A stretch of 64,000 nucleotides of DNA, taken from positions 35,302,501 to 35,366,500 of the forward strand of contig CM027377.1 of the NCBI GenBank assembly GCA_015680905.1. The letters run 5' to 3'. Made by a program: the position numbers and the translations under genes. Shown here piece after piece: positions 11,568-23,638 of this stretch. Position 1 is the first letter of the stretch; every line of letters begins with the position of its first letter. The notes beneath the pieces were generated by a model. The model was not told the origin of the DNA, searched no databases, and worked only from the letters and a program-made list of their open reading frames with translations. This DNA comes from Coptis chinensis (Eukaryota; Streptophyta; Magnoliopsida; Ranunculales; Ranunculaceae).

Positions 11568-12701
11568 CTGTGAAAAGTCAAAAACGCTTCCATCATGAAC
11601 GCCTGCAGAAAAATGAAGAGCTTTCTCGCTACCATCCTACAAAACAGCATAAGTAAAATATTATACCTGCAAGCTGTATCCATATATTATTTACAGTAAA
11701 GTTATATACCATAATACTTAATTCTTCTTGTGAAATGATCTTAATCCAGTCAACTTCTGCAACTTCAACCTGTAAAAATGTACATCTCCATAAGAATGGT
11801 TACAGTGAATCAGGCTTCATAGCAATTACTGTACACTATGGTTGCCGACTTGTAGGTAGCAAATGAACAAATCAGGTAAAAAAGGTCTAACAAAAGTACT
11901 GAATACTATCAAAGTAACAAAAGTCCAGTTTCGAAACTATCCACAGTATTAAAACAAATTAATTCACACTGAGGTCTCCTATCTCTATATTGCAAAAAGG
12001 TTGAAAGCAGGCAGCTATTTAACGTGCAGTACGGACAGACCATTTTAGTACTTTAGTGTCATACCTTCTGCAGGATATATACATCATAAGCTAACAATCC
12101 CAAAGAAAATTTAATATGCAACACAATGTGATCCAGTACTCAGAGTCACGAAAAAGAATTGGTGTAACCATAGTTTGCACATGAAATTTCAGTTAAGCCT
12201 TGAACAAAACTATGTTTGACATTAGATCTAACTAAATGATAGGATTGCCATATAGAAGTGTCCTCTTTCACTTTTATACATTATTGTTCTTTTAGGAAAA
12301 AATATGTTTTAAAACTATCTAAGAAAGTATAAACACGTGTGGGCTAGTCAAACTTGCAGACTTCTCATACTGTACCACACACCACATATCCAAATGACTC
12401 ATTTATAACTTTATATCAACATGTCATTTAACCAAAAAATATTTATGGTGAAAGAAATACAACAATGTAAAACCAGATAAATAATCTCATACAAAATATG
12501 GTACATTACCACAGCAGAGGCAGCAAGAGGTGGAGTAAGTCCAATATCATTAGCAGTGACAAGTGCTGATCCCAAGCCTCTAGGTGCAATTGTCAAATGC
12601 CAGCATTCCAAACTTGGTGATGGTCGCATAACTTCGACAACGCTAGTATCATTCACAACTGCATCCAAGAAACAGGTCCCTCCAGTAATCGAAAGACTTG
12701 C
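11568..12701 (-). pseudogene. GP210: gp210 exons 14-16
   Basis: Three small exons with good splice sites and phase 0. 12510-12701 reads SLSITGGTCFLDAVVNDTSV and continues through LTIAPRGLGSALVTANDIGL. 11710-11769 reads VEVAEVDWIKIISQEELSIM. 11568-11636 reads DGSEKALHFSAGVHDGSVFD. They match successive parts of the lumenal region of plant gp210. No frameshift was seen here. The next expected segment (about 130 residues before exon 17) is not recognisable in the 3.4 kb that follows, which is filled with TRIMs and a tandem duplication. Confidence 0.75.
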
Positions 12702-14799
12702 CTGTAAGAGTGATAGATCTAACTAAATCGTCTCACAATAAGCACAAAGAAAACAGCATAAAGATTCAAAATAAAGACCAGAAAAAGAAGAATAAACACA
12801 AATATGCACCAAAAAGGTATTCAATGGGGGGTACAATCAATGCAATCAGTACAATGCATGAATGTAGAGCAAAAATTGCAGAGAGAAAGTAATTGCAAAT
12901 ATATCACTATATCAATACTTGCTACATATACTATTCAACGCTACTCAGACAACATGAAAGCAAAAGAAGAGACCAATAAAGATGTGTTAGAGCCACCCAT
13001 TATCGGGCACACGTGAACACAAAACTGTTGTTTTCTACATAGAATTATTTTTTGATGCTTCATAAGTGAACCAGAGGTGAAACAAATTGTCCCAAAGGAA
13101 TAATCTTGTGGGCGGGCCAAGGCAATGGGCTGAAGACATGGCCTTGGTGGGCAAACCAAAAGTGGCCAAACTGTGCCCCAAGGCAAGGCCTTCCTGGGCG
13201 AGCAGGAGGACAGCTGAATTGTGGCCAAGGCCTTTGTGAGTGTGTCAAAGCCGCACAGAGGCATTAGTGCTGAAAGGTACAGCTCCACACTAGACACAAG
13301 TTGCTAATACAACAATTGCCCCTGAGATTTCCAGCACTATCTTATCAACAACTTGCATTCATAATTACAATATCTTTTCCCCTGTCAAATGTTTGTAGTA
13401 AATCTCAGCTTCATCATTAAATCTCTTTCTTGTTCCTAACCACAGTTCCAACCGAAAAATGACAGCTTGTGTTTACTTAGTGCTAACTAAGAAATGATAA
13501 ATCCATAACTTGCTTATCATCAAAACACTTCTTACCAACTCAACTCATGTCTTTTTGGTCTTCAGCTCCACATGAACGTACAGACTCTCAACAGGACTCC
13601 CTTGGTTTATTGCCCATTGAAAATAATTTTACAATAAAATTGCATTCCTATACAATCAAAAGTCTTGCACTTTTTGGAAAACAATTGGAGAAAATTCGTA
13701 CCATTTGGCTGTCAATAGTGTTCATATAACCGTGTTATGTAAGGTTATGATCCTCCATATCACTAGGCCAACACCTACTACGCTACATTTTGGTAAGGCC
13801 ATCTAGGGAACAAAAAAGTCGGTAAATTACGTCCTTCTACGCTGTTCTTTTTCCTTTACAAGCAATGTCCTTCTTCCATGTAGAAGTCTGGGTTAGCCTG
13901 GGTCCTTTACTAACTTAGAGGCATGTGGATATGGAGTTTCGACACAATCACGAGCATCGCCTTTATGATTGGAAACTAACAAGAGCCACTTTGAGGGGAG
14001 TGGCAATCTTCAGAAAGTCGCTGGCTGTCATTGTTTTGGAGCAAAGTCTTTGTGGACCTTAAAAGCATCCCAAGTGCTCATTTTCTATCCAGATGGGTGG
14101 ACATCAGGTCTTGATCCGGCATCCGGTGGTTCACTATGTGTGACTTTGTTTCTAGTTGCATATTGTTTACCTTTCCAATAGGTTACTACTAAACCTACTC
14201 TGCTTTTGATTTTAAGATACAACTATGCATACCAATCCCCTCCTCCCCCCACCCAAAAAATAATAATAATAAGTTCTATAAATTTTAGAAATAGGTAACA
14301 AAATGTACCTCTCCCAAGTTTGAATAACATCGAGTTGTATACCCATTGTACATGTTGTGTTCGTGTACGAGTCCGTATCCTTTTCTGTCGCCGTATCCGT
14401 AGCACTCACCCACTCCCACTTGATGTGGAACTGGACTTCAGCCACGGGGGCACGGGGCCTTGAATTAGGTGAATCAAAGTTGCTTTATTGTTTGTACTTA
14501 TTCAAAAATTTATTTGTGTTGAATTATGGCTCTAGATCGCAACCCTAACCCAAAATTTTATTGTTTGTTTATTCCTTTTATTGCTTCAGCAAAAGGGTTT
14601 CATCAGTAGTACCTTGACAGAAAGCAAAAATAGTAAAATAGGCAACCAAGAACACGATACTGTCTGGAAATCCTTAGAAATGATCACGACTTGCAACAAC
14701 ACGCTTCAAAATCAAAAGCTTTCTCAATAAATCATGAATTGCAAAATCCAGGAATAGTAAAAGTCTAAAAAGGGAGAGAAGGTCATGAACTATAAATAC
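12702..14799. other. Large gp210 intron with unidentified insert blocks
   Basis: A 2.1-kb intron between exons 13 and 14. At about 13090-13260 there is a GC-richer block unlike its surroundings, and at 13750-14180 another atypical block. Neither shows terminal repeats or a recognised protein. They may be old insertions. Confidence 0.35.
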
Positions 14800-16460
14800 C
14801 TTTGCATTAGGACTGTAATATACTAAGAGGTACTCTGGAACAATCCTTAAGGAAGAAACTAGTTGCATTTAAAGACAACATTTGCAAAATTAGTACATTT
14901 TTTTTATATGTGCAAAATCAGGACAACAACAGAGAAAGGAAACAAAACAAAACGGAACAAAGAAAGATAACATGAATACATTTATGGAGAAAACGGAAAT
15001 ACAACTACTCAGGTCACATAAAACAAACCTGTAATCGTATGGCATCTGTGAGAACTTTCTCAGACATTTCAAGCATTAAGGAAGCTTTTTCCAAGAGATT
15101 ATTGACTATAGTATCACAAAAACCAGTAACAGTAGCACGGACACTCGGACAGTACACTGAAACAACAAAAGTAAACACAAAATTTAAGTGTCTATCATGG
15201 TAAAACATTATGGTACCAGAAGAAAGGTATAATTAGCATTAATTAAGTTTTACCAGTCCTGACGTGTTGTGCAAAACTAAAAATCTCTCCCAGCTGGCCT
15301 TTGAACTTTCTAACCCATTACCTTCCCAGTGAGCCAACCCATTACAACTGCTCAGCTCCCAGTTTAAACAAAGAGATGAAGAGTTTGCAAAAACCTTCCC
15401 AGATTTATGAATGCCAACTGCAGCTACTCTGATAGTGCCCGTTTGCTACAGTAACAGGTATTGCAAGAATTCTCTCTGGGCTACAATCAGCTTGAGTGGC
15501 AGACCGGATTAGTGCGGGGGTATTCACTGCATGAATTGAGATCACACAATATACGGCTTTAGCAATCGGTAATAGGTAGAAACAAACCAGAAACACTCTA
15601 TGACCCCTGTAGGATTGTAGCACATACCAGGTTCATTCGCAAGCAGTGTGATTGATGAAGGAATGGTACATGCAAGGGATAATTTCACTTTCTCTACAGC
15701 TGGAAGTGGATGATCATCACCAACCAAATTGCCATGGGAAAAAACAAGTTCCTGTGTAACATGAAACAGGAGTATAAGAATATCACCAAACAAACAAATT
15801 AGAAAAAAAAACTGTGTGAGCAGATCTTGTAATTAAAGGGAAAAAGAGAGGGACACTGCTAAAATATGTAGGTTAAGAACTATACAAAAATCTTACAAAG
15901 TTTCCCACTGTTATGCATGAGAGTCTATATAATCCCCCTTTAATGGAAGATTCCCGGTCCACAAGAAGCCCGTCCATATGCAACATTCCCTCTTCAAAAA
16001 TATCAACAGTTTCAACAAACTTAACAGCTTGGTCCCACAGTTCAGGTCCTCCGACTAGTGCTATATCCAGTTTTGTTCCAGGAACAAGATACAGCTCATT
16101 CTCTGGGGAAATCAATAGAGTATCCCCCGAAGTGGTTTCCATTCCCAATTTGTTGCACAAGAAGAGGATTGTATGCCCCAATAAGTTTAGATGCTTTTAG
16201 GACACTAGGACCATCTGATGGGTAACCAGATGAGAGCAACTCTTTCTGCAGCGTTGCATGTAGCAAAGCTCTACCAGCACTAAAAGCATAAAGATTGGTC
16301 CATGCACAGGGAGGACTGTAAGAAGATTTAAAATCATCAACATCTGGTTGCTTGATCAAAGATGACCCCTGGCCTGTTGTATTGGAAATTCTGAAAGACT
16401 CGCTTCCACAGGTCCACCGTACCATTGAACTAAATGAGTCACAGCTATAGAAATAGCTAC
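14800..16460 (-). pseudogene. GP210: gp210 exons 9-13 with three frameshifts and a lost splice acceptor
   Basis: Exon 9 (15897-16460) matches gp210 up to HFGGY, then needs a one-base shift before the conserved ELYLVPGTKLDI segment. The shift lies between about 16104 and 16128, near runs of C (16124-16128) and G (16105-16108). Exon 10 (15628-15751) is clean and contains GNLVGDDHPLPAVEKV. Exon 11 (15254-15526) shifts frame near 15436, between VTVANG and the RVAAVGIHKSGKVFANSSSL part. Exon 12 (15029-15156) carries an apparent 8-base duplication (TGTCCGAG followed by TGTCCG) at about 15135-15150, again shifting frame before RATVTGF. Exon 13 (14800-14862) encodes SSLRIVPEYLLVYYSPNAK, but the base pair before it is AA instead of the AG a splice acceptor needs. 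Several independent lesions make a single read error unlikely. Confidence 0.75.
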
Positions 16461-16993
16461 CTGCAAACAACAAATGCACAAATTGAGGATGGAAGATGAG
16501 GTAACAGAGTAACACTAAATTAAAACAAAAAATTAACAACTGAACATTTTCGGATAAGAAATAACCATCGGATGCTCTCAGGGTCACTGCAGCTTGAAGA
16601 TATGTTCCTACCATAGTCTCTACAGGTAACTTTTGCAGCATGACCATTTCTGAAGGAATTGAGACTTTAACATCCACCTAGAATCAGAAGAACATAGTAA
16701 TGAAGCGAATAAAAGAAACACTTCATGCACAGGAAACACTTAGAAGTTTTCCAGGATGGAAACACTCAACAACCATATTAAATAAGAAGCATAAATACCT
16801 GATCATAGTTCATCTCATCATACATGGATACCACTTTAATAGTAACTTGACCAGGCTTCTTTGCCTGAACAAACCCAGAAGCAGAAACGGACACAGTGGT
16901 CATATCTGAAGAATACCACTTATAACTAGTGGATGTCTCCATGCAACCTGCAATTCATGAATTCCATGTCTATGATACTATTACAGGAGAGCT

Positions 16994-17020
16994 AAATATA
17001 TGAGAGAGAGAGAGAGAGAG
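16994..17020. repeat. (GA)n microsatellite in gp210 intron
   Basis: A short run of GA dinucleotides between gp210 exons 6 and 7. Confidence 0.8.
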
Positions 17021-18197
17021 GTCACAGCCTAGGACTACCAACCTCCTGTTGCCTTCAATGCCAATTCTTGATAAACACCAGCTACCCATGGGAGGTGAAT
17101 GATTTTAGGGGAGGAATCATTTATACTGGCCATGTCAAACTTCACCGGATCACAGACCATGACTTCTTGCACAATCTTCATAACCTACGAAATTAAGTAT
17201 CAATAAAACGATACTTATTTGAATATCATAAGTTTTCATGATTTTCATTTTTTCAGATTTAATAAATTCATTTATTCCAAAAAGAAGTGACTTGTGTTCA
17301 ACCAAATAAAATGCACATGTTGTTACCTCAATTGTTTCCGAAAATCCACCATGATAAACTAAGGAAGCACTCAATCTTCCAAATCCATGTGAAACTGCTT
17401 TTAAGATTCTAGAACCCTGCCAACAATGTCTACCAGCAACTTTAGCTGGCACCAAGGATGTAACCCAATGTGCAGACTCATCATACTGCAACTTAACATC
17501 ATCGCTCTGTAACAAATATTGACGTCAATATATTGTATGAAAAACAAGCGTGTTCACATTTGTTTTGATGAAAAAAATTTACTGTTAAATAGATTCCTTT
17601 CTCGCATCTGACATGATAGAAGTTCTAAATTCTAATAAGAGGAATAGAAGCTAGAAAACATTAAGGCGTATAAGCATCCGTATCCATTTAATTACTTAAA
17701 AGGCATCCAAGTAAACTAATGGAATGCATTACATTAAAAAAAAATCTCACTTATTCTAATAGCCGTCATGCTAATAACATCAACAAAAGAGTGGAAATAC
17801 CTCTGTAATGTACACTTCATGTCCATCACTTCCGCCTGAGAAAACTTTCAAGTGAATGACATATTGTTGGCCAGCAACAACATACCATCGGACTGAGGAT
17901 GGAGTTGATGTTATTCCCTCTATGGGATCACCAAAAGCAGTCAAACGCAAAGTGTCTGGGATAACAACATGAAGAGAAGACATTTGCACATGACCCGCCA
18001 CTCTAGTGTCTTCCACAGTGATAGTTGTAACTCCTAAGTTTAACGCATGAGCAACACCTAGCTGAGAGTCCACTTGAGCAACCGAAGAGTTGACGACAGA
18101 CCACCGATGATGTGGGGAGGGTAAAGGTATTGCTGCAAAAGATCATGAAGAAAATGACAATACATTACTGAAATAGGATAACAGATATACGCTTATA

Positions 18198-18739
18198 TAG
18201 GGCTGGTCATCGAGTCGAGTTGTTTGTGAGTAACTCGAGCTCAGCTCGTCGAAAGCTCGACTCAAACTCGTCCGCACAAAAGTATGAGTCGAGCTTTGAG
18301 CTTAATTTAAAGCTCATTCTAGATAGCGAGTAGTTCGAGTTCGAGTAGCTCGCGAGCTACTTGTGAGCTACTCGAGTCGAGCTCGAGTAGCTCGCAAGCT
18401 ACTCATTTTATAAGCTCATACGTAGTATATAATTTATAATTTATACGCCATTTTATACTTTATACCCAACTATAATTTACAATTTATACTAGTTTTAATG
18501 TTTTATATACATTTTTTTTCGAGTTTGAGCTCAAGTTCGAGTTCAAACGAGCATAACTGAACTCGAGCTCGAACCTGAGCTTGAGCTCGAAGTGTAAAAC
18601 GAGTCGAGCCGAGTCGAGCTCAAGCTATTAGTAGAACTAGACAAGTCGAGCTTGAGCTTCAATATTAAGCTCGAAGGCGAGTGCGAGTCGAGCTCGAGTA
18701 TGGCAAAACTCGACTCGGGTAGCTCGATGGCCAGCCCTA
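18198..18739. mobile_element. hAT-like MITE rich in CTCGAG/GAGCTC motifs
   Basis: Ends TAGGGCTGGTCATCGAG and, inverted, CTCGATGGCCAGCCCTA bound 542 bases. Flanking 8-mers CGCTTATA (18190-18197) and CACTCATA (18740-18747) agree at 6 of 8 positions, consistent with an aged hAT target duplication. The interior is built of repeated GAGCTCGAGT-like words on both sides, so it can fold extensively. It is noncoding and lies in gp210 intron 3. Confidence 0.75.
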
Positions 18740-19838
18740 CACTCATAGGAATCTATTTTAACCATGGGCAACTATATCTCAGTCCAATTTTCATGCATCC
18801 AACAATATAATGAATGAAGAAAAGTAAAGTCATGATAGAGTTTCATAATAACCTTGGGGAGTATTCTGCCGAAGGACTTTAAGACTGTACTGAACATAAG
18901 CACCAGTCAAAACATAAAGAGGGGATGGAGGCTCAATCGACATAGCTTCTGCAACAGTTAATACAATCTTATCCGCCAAATGTTCATATCCCGACTCAAT
19001 CAAATTCACAGAAACTATCTCATGACCGATTTCAGTTCCCTTCACAGCAAACAAATCCGAGAAAACACCCTGCACCAATCATCAAAACATTCAAAACCAA
19101 TTCACGCAAAATTCCATATTCACAAAGAAAAACATTTAACCTCTCACTTACACTGTCTTCCAAACTTATTTGAATATCTAAATCACCACAAAATCCGCTA
19201 CAATCACTTAATGGAGACTCTTTCAAAGGAACATGAACAAGACGATGAACCCCTCCGTCCTCCCCGGGCATTAACCCCCACTTAAACCGCATTCCCACCA
19301 ACGACGAAAACACATTCTCTACAAAAACCCAACATTAATAAGTTAAACCAACAAAAATTCACATAACAAACAAACTTCATTCTTACATTTTTATTCATTT
19401 CATACCTTGGTAATCAAAAGCGCGGACACGAAGAGTAGCAAGTCCATCTAAATCAAGTTTAACAGAACTATGAAATATCTGAACTCTCTTAATCTCATCA
19501 ATAAACACTTTACACCTAATAACAACTCCACTCTTTATATCACTAGCGTAAATCGCCGTCTCTTTACGCCCATCAAAGTCACCAATCGATTTCAACCTGG
19601 CACTCGTAGAACACAAACTAGTACTATTAAACTCAGGTTCTAATTGTAAAATATCATGATGGTCCCATGACCATGTGAAACAACCATCACTTCCAAGAAG
19701 ACGGTATTGAATTGGGTATGTTGTTTTGGGTGGGAGTGATATGTTTACGTCAGCAATGTGTGGACCAGTAGTTGTGAGGGAAAGTGAAATGGGGATGAAA
19801 ATGAGGAGAATGAGTGGGAAAGAAGTGGAAAGAATCAT

Positions 19839-20112
19839 TTTTTAGACAAGTTGTAGACTTGGGAGTTACATTAGAGTGATGGGTAGTGAGTTGAGTTAAA
19901 TTAGGAATGGAGTGGAAATTGATAAACCGTAGGTTTAGGGTTTAGTGTTTATATGGGCTTTGGAAACAGCGGGAAAAAGGTATCGCCATTTTTCTATTTT
20001 CTTTTGTATGAATGAAATGTTTACGTTTTTTTCATTTGAAATGCCAATATTTTGATTGTCGGAATATATCGGTAAATGACAATCATCATAAAACTCTTAA
20101 GTCTAAACTGAA
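19839..20112. promoter_or_regulatory. gp210 upstream region (promoter side)
   Basis: Short leader and promoter-side interval between the gp210 start codon and the Mutator-like MITE at 20113. I see no clear TATA box at a convincing distance. The MITE lies only about 275 bases from the start codon. Confidence 0.3.
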
Positions 20113-21047
20113 GGTTATCTTGGACACACCCATAAAAACACTCCCATACCCCCACGACTAACTAAAGTTTTTGTCATGCCCCAATAACTGCCTCAATCCA
20201 ACTAGACAATTGCAAGCAGTAGAGGCATGAGCAGAGAATGGGGAAGAGAGAGGGAGAGATGGGTTTGTGGGTGGGGAGAGAGAGAGTTGGGGAGTGAAAA
20301 AGGGAGAGGGAGGGAGAGAGAGAGAAGACGAAAGATTGAGGACAGACAAATAGACAGAAACCTACCAAACTATATTTTGGGCCACGTACCCCCACCCCTC
20401 CCAAAAATGTTTGCTCCGCTCACTTAATAATATCTCCCAAATTCATTTGGGGTATTTCCAATATGGGCAAAAAAAAATGAAACAACACACGACCTTGTAA
20501 TCTTGCACTTCATAATTCAAAATCATTAGTTGTTAATCAAGACTTAGGTTGGACAAAAAACTTGGGTATTTGTATTTGTCCATTGTAGTAATCCAAAGTA
20601 CAATAATCTTATGAGTTCTCTCGTTCATCAAAATTTGATTTTGAATTTTTTGTTTTCATCTTCGTTAGGCTGGTATGTATCCTCATTGTTTTGGTATAGT
20701 TGATTCAAATCAAAAGCAGGTACTCATATTTATTAGTGAGAGAAATATTGCTAGAGAGGTAAATTATTTTATAATAAATAAAGAACACCTTTTTTTTTTT
20801 TTGAAAAAGGAAGAAAAAGAACATGTTATTTTTTAGTTTCAAGTGAATAACGTAGAGTGTCTAGGATTTAGTATGGGGTACTTAATAGTCCCACGATGTA
20901 TAATCTAATAAATGATTTGTTTTATGTCTTGGGTACGCCTAATAAAAAAATGATAATTTATGAACCTAAATGTGTATAAAATAATTTTATTTATTTATTT
21001 TAAAGTTAGGGTACGGGAGTGTTTTTATGGGTGTGTCCAAGATCACC
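20113..21047. mobile_element. Mutator-like MITE (non-autonomous)
   Basis: Terminal inverted repeats of about 35 bases: left starts GGTTATCTTGGACACACCCA, right is the complement of GGTGATCTTGGACACACCCA, with few mismatches. Flanking 9-mers TAAACTGAA (20104-20112) and CAAACTTAA (21048-21056) match at 7 of 9, fitting the 9-bp duplication of Mutator-like elements. Its interior includes a GA-rich block at 20240-20345. No transposase is present. Confidence 0.75.
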
Positions 21048-21970
21048 CAAACTTAATCCTTAACCGCAACATCTGAACGAAGTAATTGTTTTTTTTCTTT
21101 TTTCTTTTCCGATTTTGGATCATGAGTATGTCATTTTTACACAATTACACCAAGTTGTTATCATTAGTATTTGATTTAGCTATGTCTTAGCCACTCCGCA
21201 GGAACAAGATATCTACGTGCGTGAAGAGAATTTGAATAACTGGTAGGACGTACAATATGCAACGATTTATGCTACAGACATTTGCTAAACAAATATTATA
21301 AATAACACCTTAAAAACATTTTACTGCAATAAACAACATACTAAGTTCTCTCCAACAAAAGTCAATTACAGGAAAAAAAATCATTGTTTATTTATAGAAT
21401 TTAAATTGGACTTTATTAAAACATACTTAAACATGATATTTGCAAAGAACTTCAGTCCTCTATCATGGAGCTCAGTAGTCAGAGCATGCTTTACTTGATA
21501 GGGGACAATATTATGAATGTAATCGTGCCAATTAGTAGTCCCAGCCTTGACATCAAATTCGAGGTCTCATGTCGATGTTAACAACTTATTTTTTTTCAAC
21601 AAACACAAAATACTGCTGACAATATTCATCCATTATTTATGAAAATATTATTGTGTTTATTCGTTTTAACAAAGACAAATTCCGAAATTATATTGAGTTA
21701 TGTCAATTGTTTGACCCGTTTAGCTACAACAAAAAAAAGGACACTAGATTAAGTAGGAAAAAGAAATAGGGACTTTTTTTTGGGCGATTGGTAGCAACAT
21801 AACTTAAGTGGTTTCGTGATCGTGTACACACCGTTCCTTCCTCTTTTAGCTAAAACTTCAAGTTTTCCCTCTCTTATCCGCTCCCTTTCATGGTTCTTTC
21901 CTTTTCTGGTAAAATCCTCCATTGCGCACAGTGTGAGTTCAGAGAAAGAAGAATTTGAACCTGACCTAGC
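21048..21970. other. Spacer between the MITE and the LINE
   Basis: AT-rich intergenic DNA without convincing genes. The pyrimidine-rich part after about 21830 is probably the LINE 5' untranslated region; I could not fix the LINE's 5' end. Confidence 0.4.
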
Positions 21971-23638
21971 AATTGATTTTCGAATCCAAGATGAATACTC
22001 AGTTGGAAAATTTACAGCTTTTTCCACTGCTACAAGCTCCAAATGTTGCAATGCAATCTTCTCGAGAGCAAGGTTACAATCCAGTTATGGCAAACATCCA
22101 AGAGCAAAATAATCAAAGCAAACCCCCAAGAAACCCAACGACGAGCTGGAGCTCGCTTTTTCAAGGAGGTAAGGACAGTCCCACTGATACATCACTTCAA
22201 AGATTTGAACTTGATATGATAGAGGGTGTTTAAGTATCGTTTGATCTGAGATGGAAAGGATTAAATGCGTGGAGAGATTATGTGGTGGGCTTTTTCTTGG
22301 AACAAAGGTTGCCATATCCAGTAGTAAAGGAAGTCTTGAAGAAAAAATGGAAAACAAAGGGAGATTATGAGATGGTTGCGGATACAGAACTGTTCTACTT
22401 CAAGTTCTCCAATGAGGAAGATAAGAGGAAAGTGCTAGAAAATTCTCAAATTTATATTGCAAGGAAATGTTTTATTATTACTTAGTGGACACAGGATATT
22501 GAGAAGAGAAAGAATACTGTGAAAGCAATTCCAATTTGGTTAAATTTGTACAATGTGCCGAAGGACTTATGGACTGGGGAAGGGCTGGGTTTTTTAGCCA
22601 GTCGAATAGGAGACCCTCGGAGGATGGATGAAGCTACAGCAGCTAGGAAAAGACTCTTGTATGCTAGGGTTTGTGTATTGGTAGAGATTGCCTCAGAGTT
22701 ACCTGAGTCATTTGATATCAATATGGGTGGAGATGATATAAGGAAAATTTCAGTTGAATATGGGTGGATTCCAAAACTCTGTGATCATTGCAAGAGGTTT
22801 GGACACAAAACAGATAGATGTCTCAGGAGAGGCAATAATCAAAGGGCAGATACTCAGGTGGAAGCTGGGGTGAATACTAATGTGGAGGTGGATGAAAACA
22901 GTAATAGTATAAATGTGTCAGGGGAAGTAAACATAGGTCATACTGATACATCAACTATACTTAGGCGAGCTGAAGTAGTCACTGAAGAGGGAGTGGATAG
23001 AACTGAAGGAAATTCTAATGGGTTTCAATGTCAGATTTGTGTTTGAGTGCAACAGTAGTTGAAACTGAAGGGGTACTAAGGAGAACTGATGAAACAACAG
23101 TGGTGTCCGAGAATTCAGAGAGAATAGTTGCTACGGAAGAGTCAATCCCTCTTGTAGAGAGTTCTGCGGTGGGATTACAGGAAACGAACATGGTTATGGA
23201 TAGACTTGAGGGCTCAGAGTTGGCAATAGTGATAGCAACAACAGAAGTAACAGAAGTAGCCACAGGGAATGCACATGAATATGATAGCGACAGTGATACT
23301 GAAATGAGCCAGAGCAATATGTTTGTTGCTTTAGTGTCGTTTGTGGAGGGCAGACAGAGTGATGATATGCAGACTAACTCGAACCCTTTGATGCACTATG
23401 ATTTAGAGCATAATGAGTATAATAATCTCCTTGAAACTACTAGAAATGGGGATTTATCTGTCGAGGAGCCATCAGAGGATGAAACCCTCTACTTTAAGGA
23501 TATGAACAATATTCCACTGGCTGATCTACAATCTCCGGCTACTCAAGGAATGGAATTGAGACAAAGAATCAAGGAAAGAAAAAGAATGAATCGAGTGGAA
23601 AGGAAAAAAAAGGAAAAAAGAGCAGGGGGCGACCCAAG

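Larger units (their letters stand above)
929..19838 (-). pseudogene. GP210: Nuclear pore membrane glycoprotein gp210 (NUP210) locus, degenerate
   Basis: Plant gp210 is a nuclear pore membrane protein of about 1,900 residues: signal peptide, long lumenal Ig-like repeats, one C-terminal membrane span and a short cytoplasmic tail. Exon pieces seen (minus strand): 19406-19838, 19152-19318, 18853-19069, 17801-18132, 17327-17506, 17043-17184, 16799-16947, 16566-16677, 15897-16460, 15628-15751, 15254-15526, 15029-15156, 14800-14862, 12510-12701, 11710-11769, 11568-11636, 8049-8204, 7907-7991, 6481-6873, 5612-5719, 5345-5486, about 5148-5225, 4884-5069, 3383-3449, 1951-2042, 1785-1845 and 929-1230. 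Most boundaries are GT-AG and phase-consistent. Frameshifts, two lost acceptors and missing exon blocks in the middle and C-terminal part argue that this copy cannot make a full protein. The family call is strong. The pseudogene call depends on the accuracy of the sequence. Confidence 0.85.
16566..19838 (-). pseudogene. GP210: gp210 exons 1-8: clean N-terminal block
   Basis: Exon 1 starts at ATG 19836-19838 with a hydrophobic leader (MILSTSFPLILLIFIPISLS) typical of a cleaved signal peptide. A segment follows containing PPKTTYPIQYRL, CFTWSWDHHD and a KLDLDGLATLRVRAFD stretch, all characteristic of the plant gp210 N terminus. Exons 2-8 follow with canonical GT-AG sites and compatible phases (1,0,1,0,0,1,0,1), giving about 580 residues with no internal stop. 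Recognisable landmarks are a PLSDCSGFCGDL segment (exon 2), VFSDLFAVKGTEIGHE (exon 3), SPHHRWSVVNSSVAQVDS (exon 4) and TTVSVSASGFVQAKKPGQV (exon 7). If only this part is expressed, it would be a soluble lumenal fragment. A hAT-like MITE lies in intron 3. Confidence 0.85.

Noticed and set aside
12941-13297. 118-codon minus-strand frame in a gp210 intron
   Set aside because: Falls in a GC-shifted intronic block, overlaps a second frame, and has no splice sites joining it to gp210 exons.
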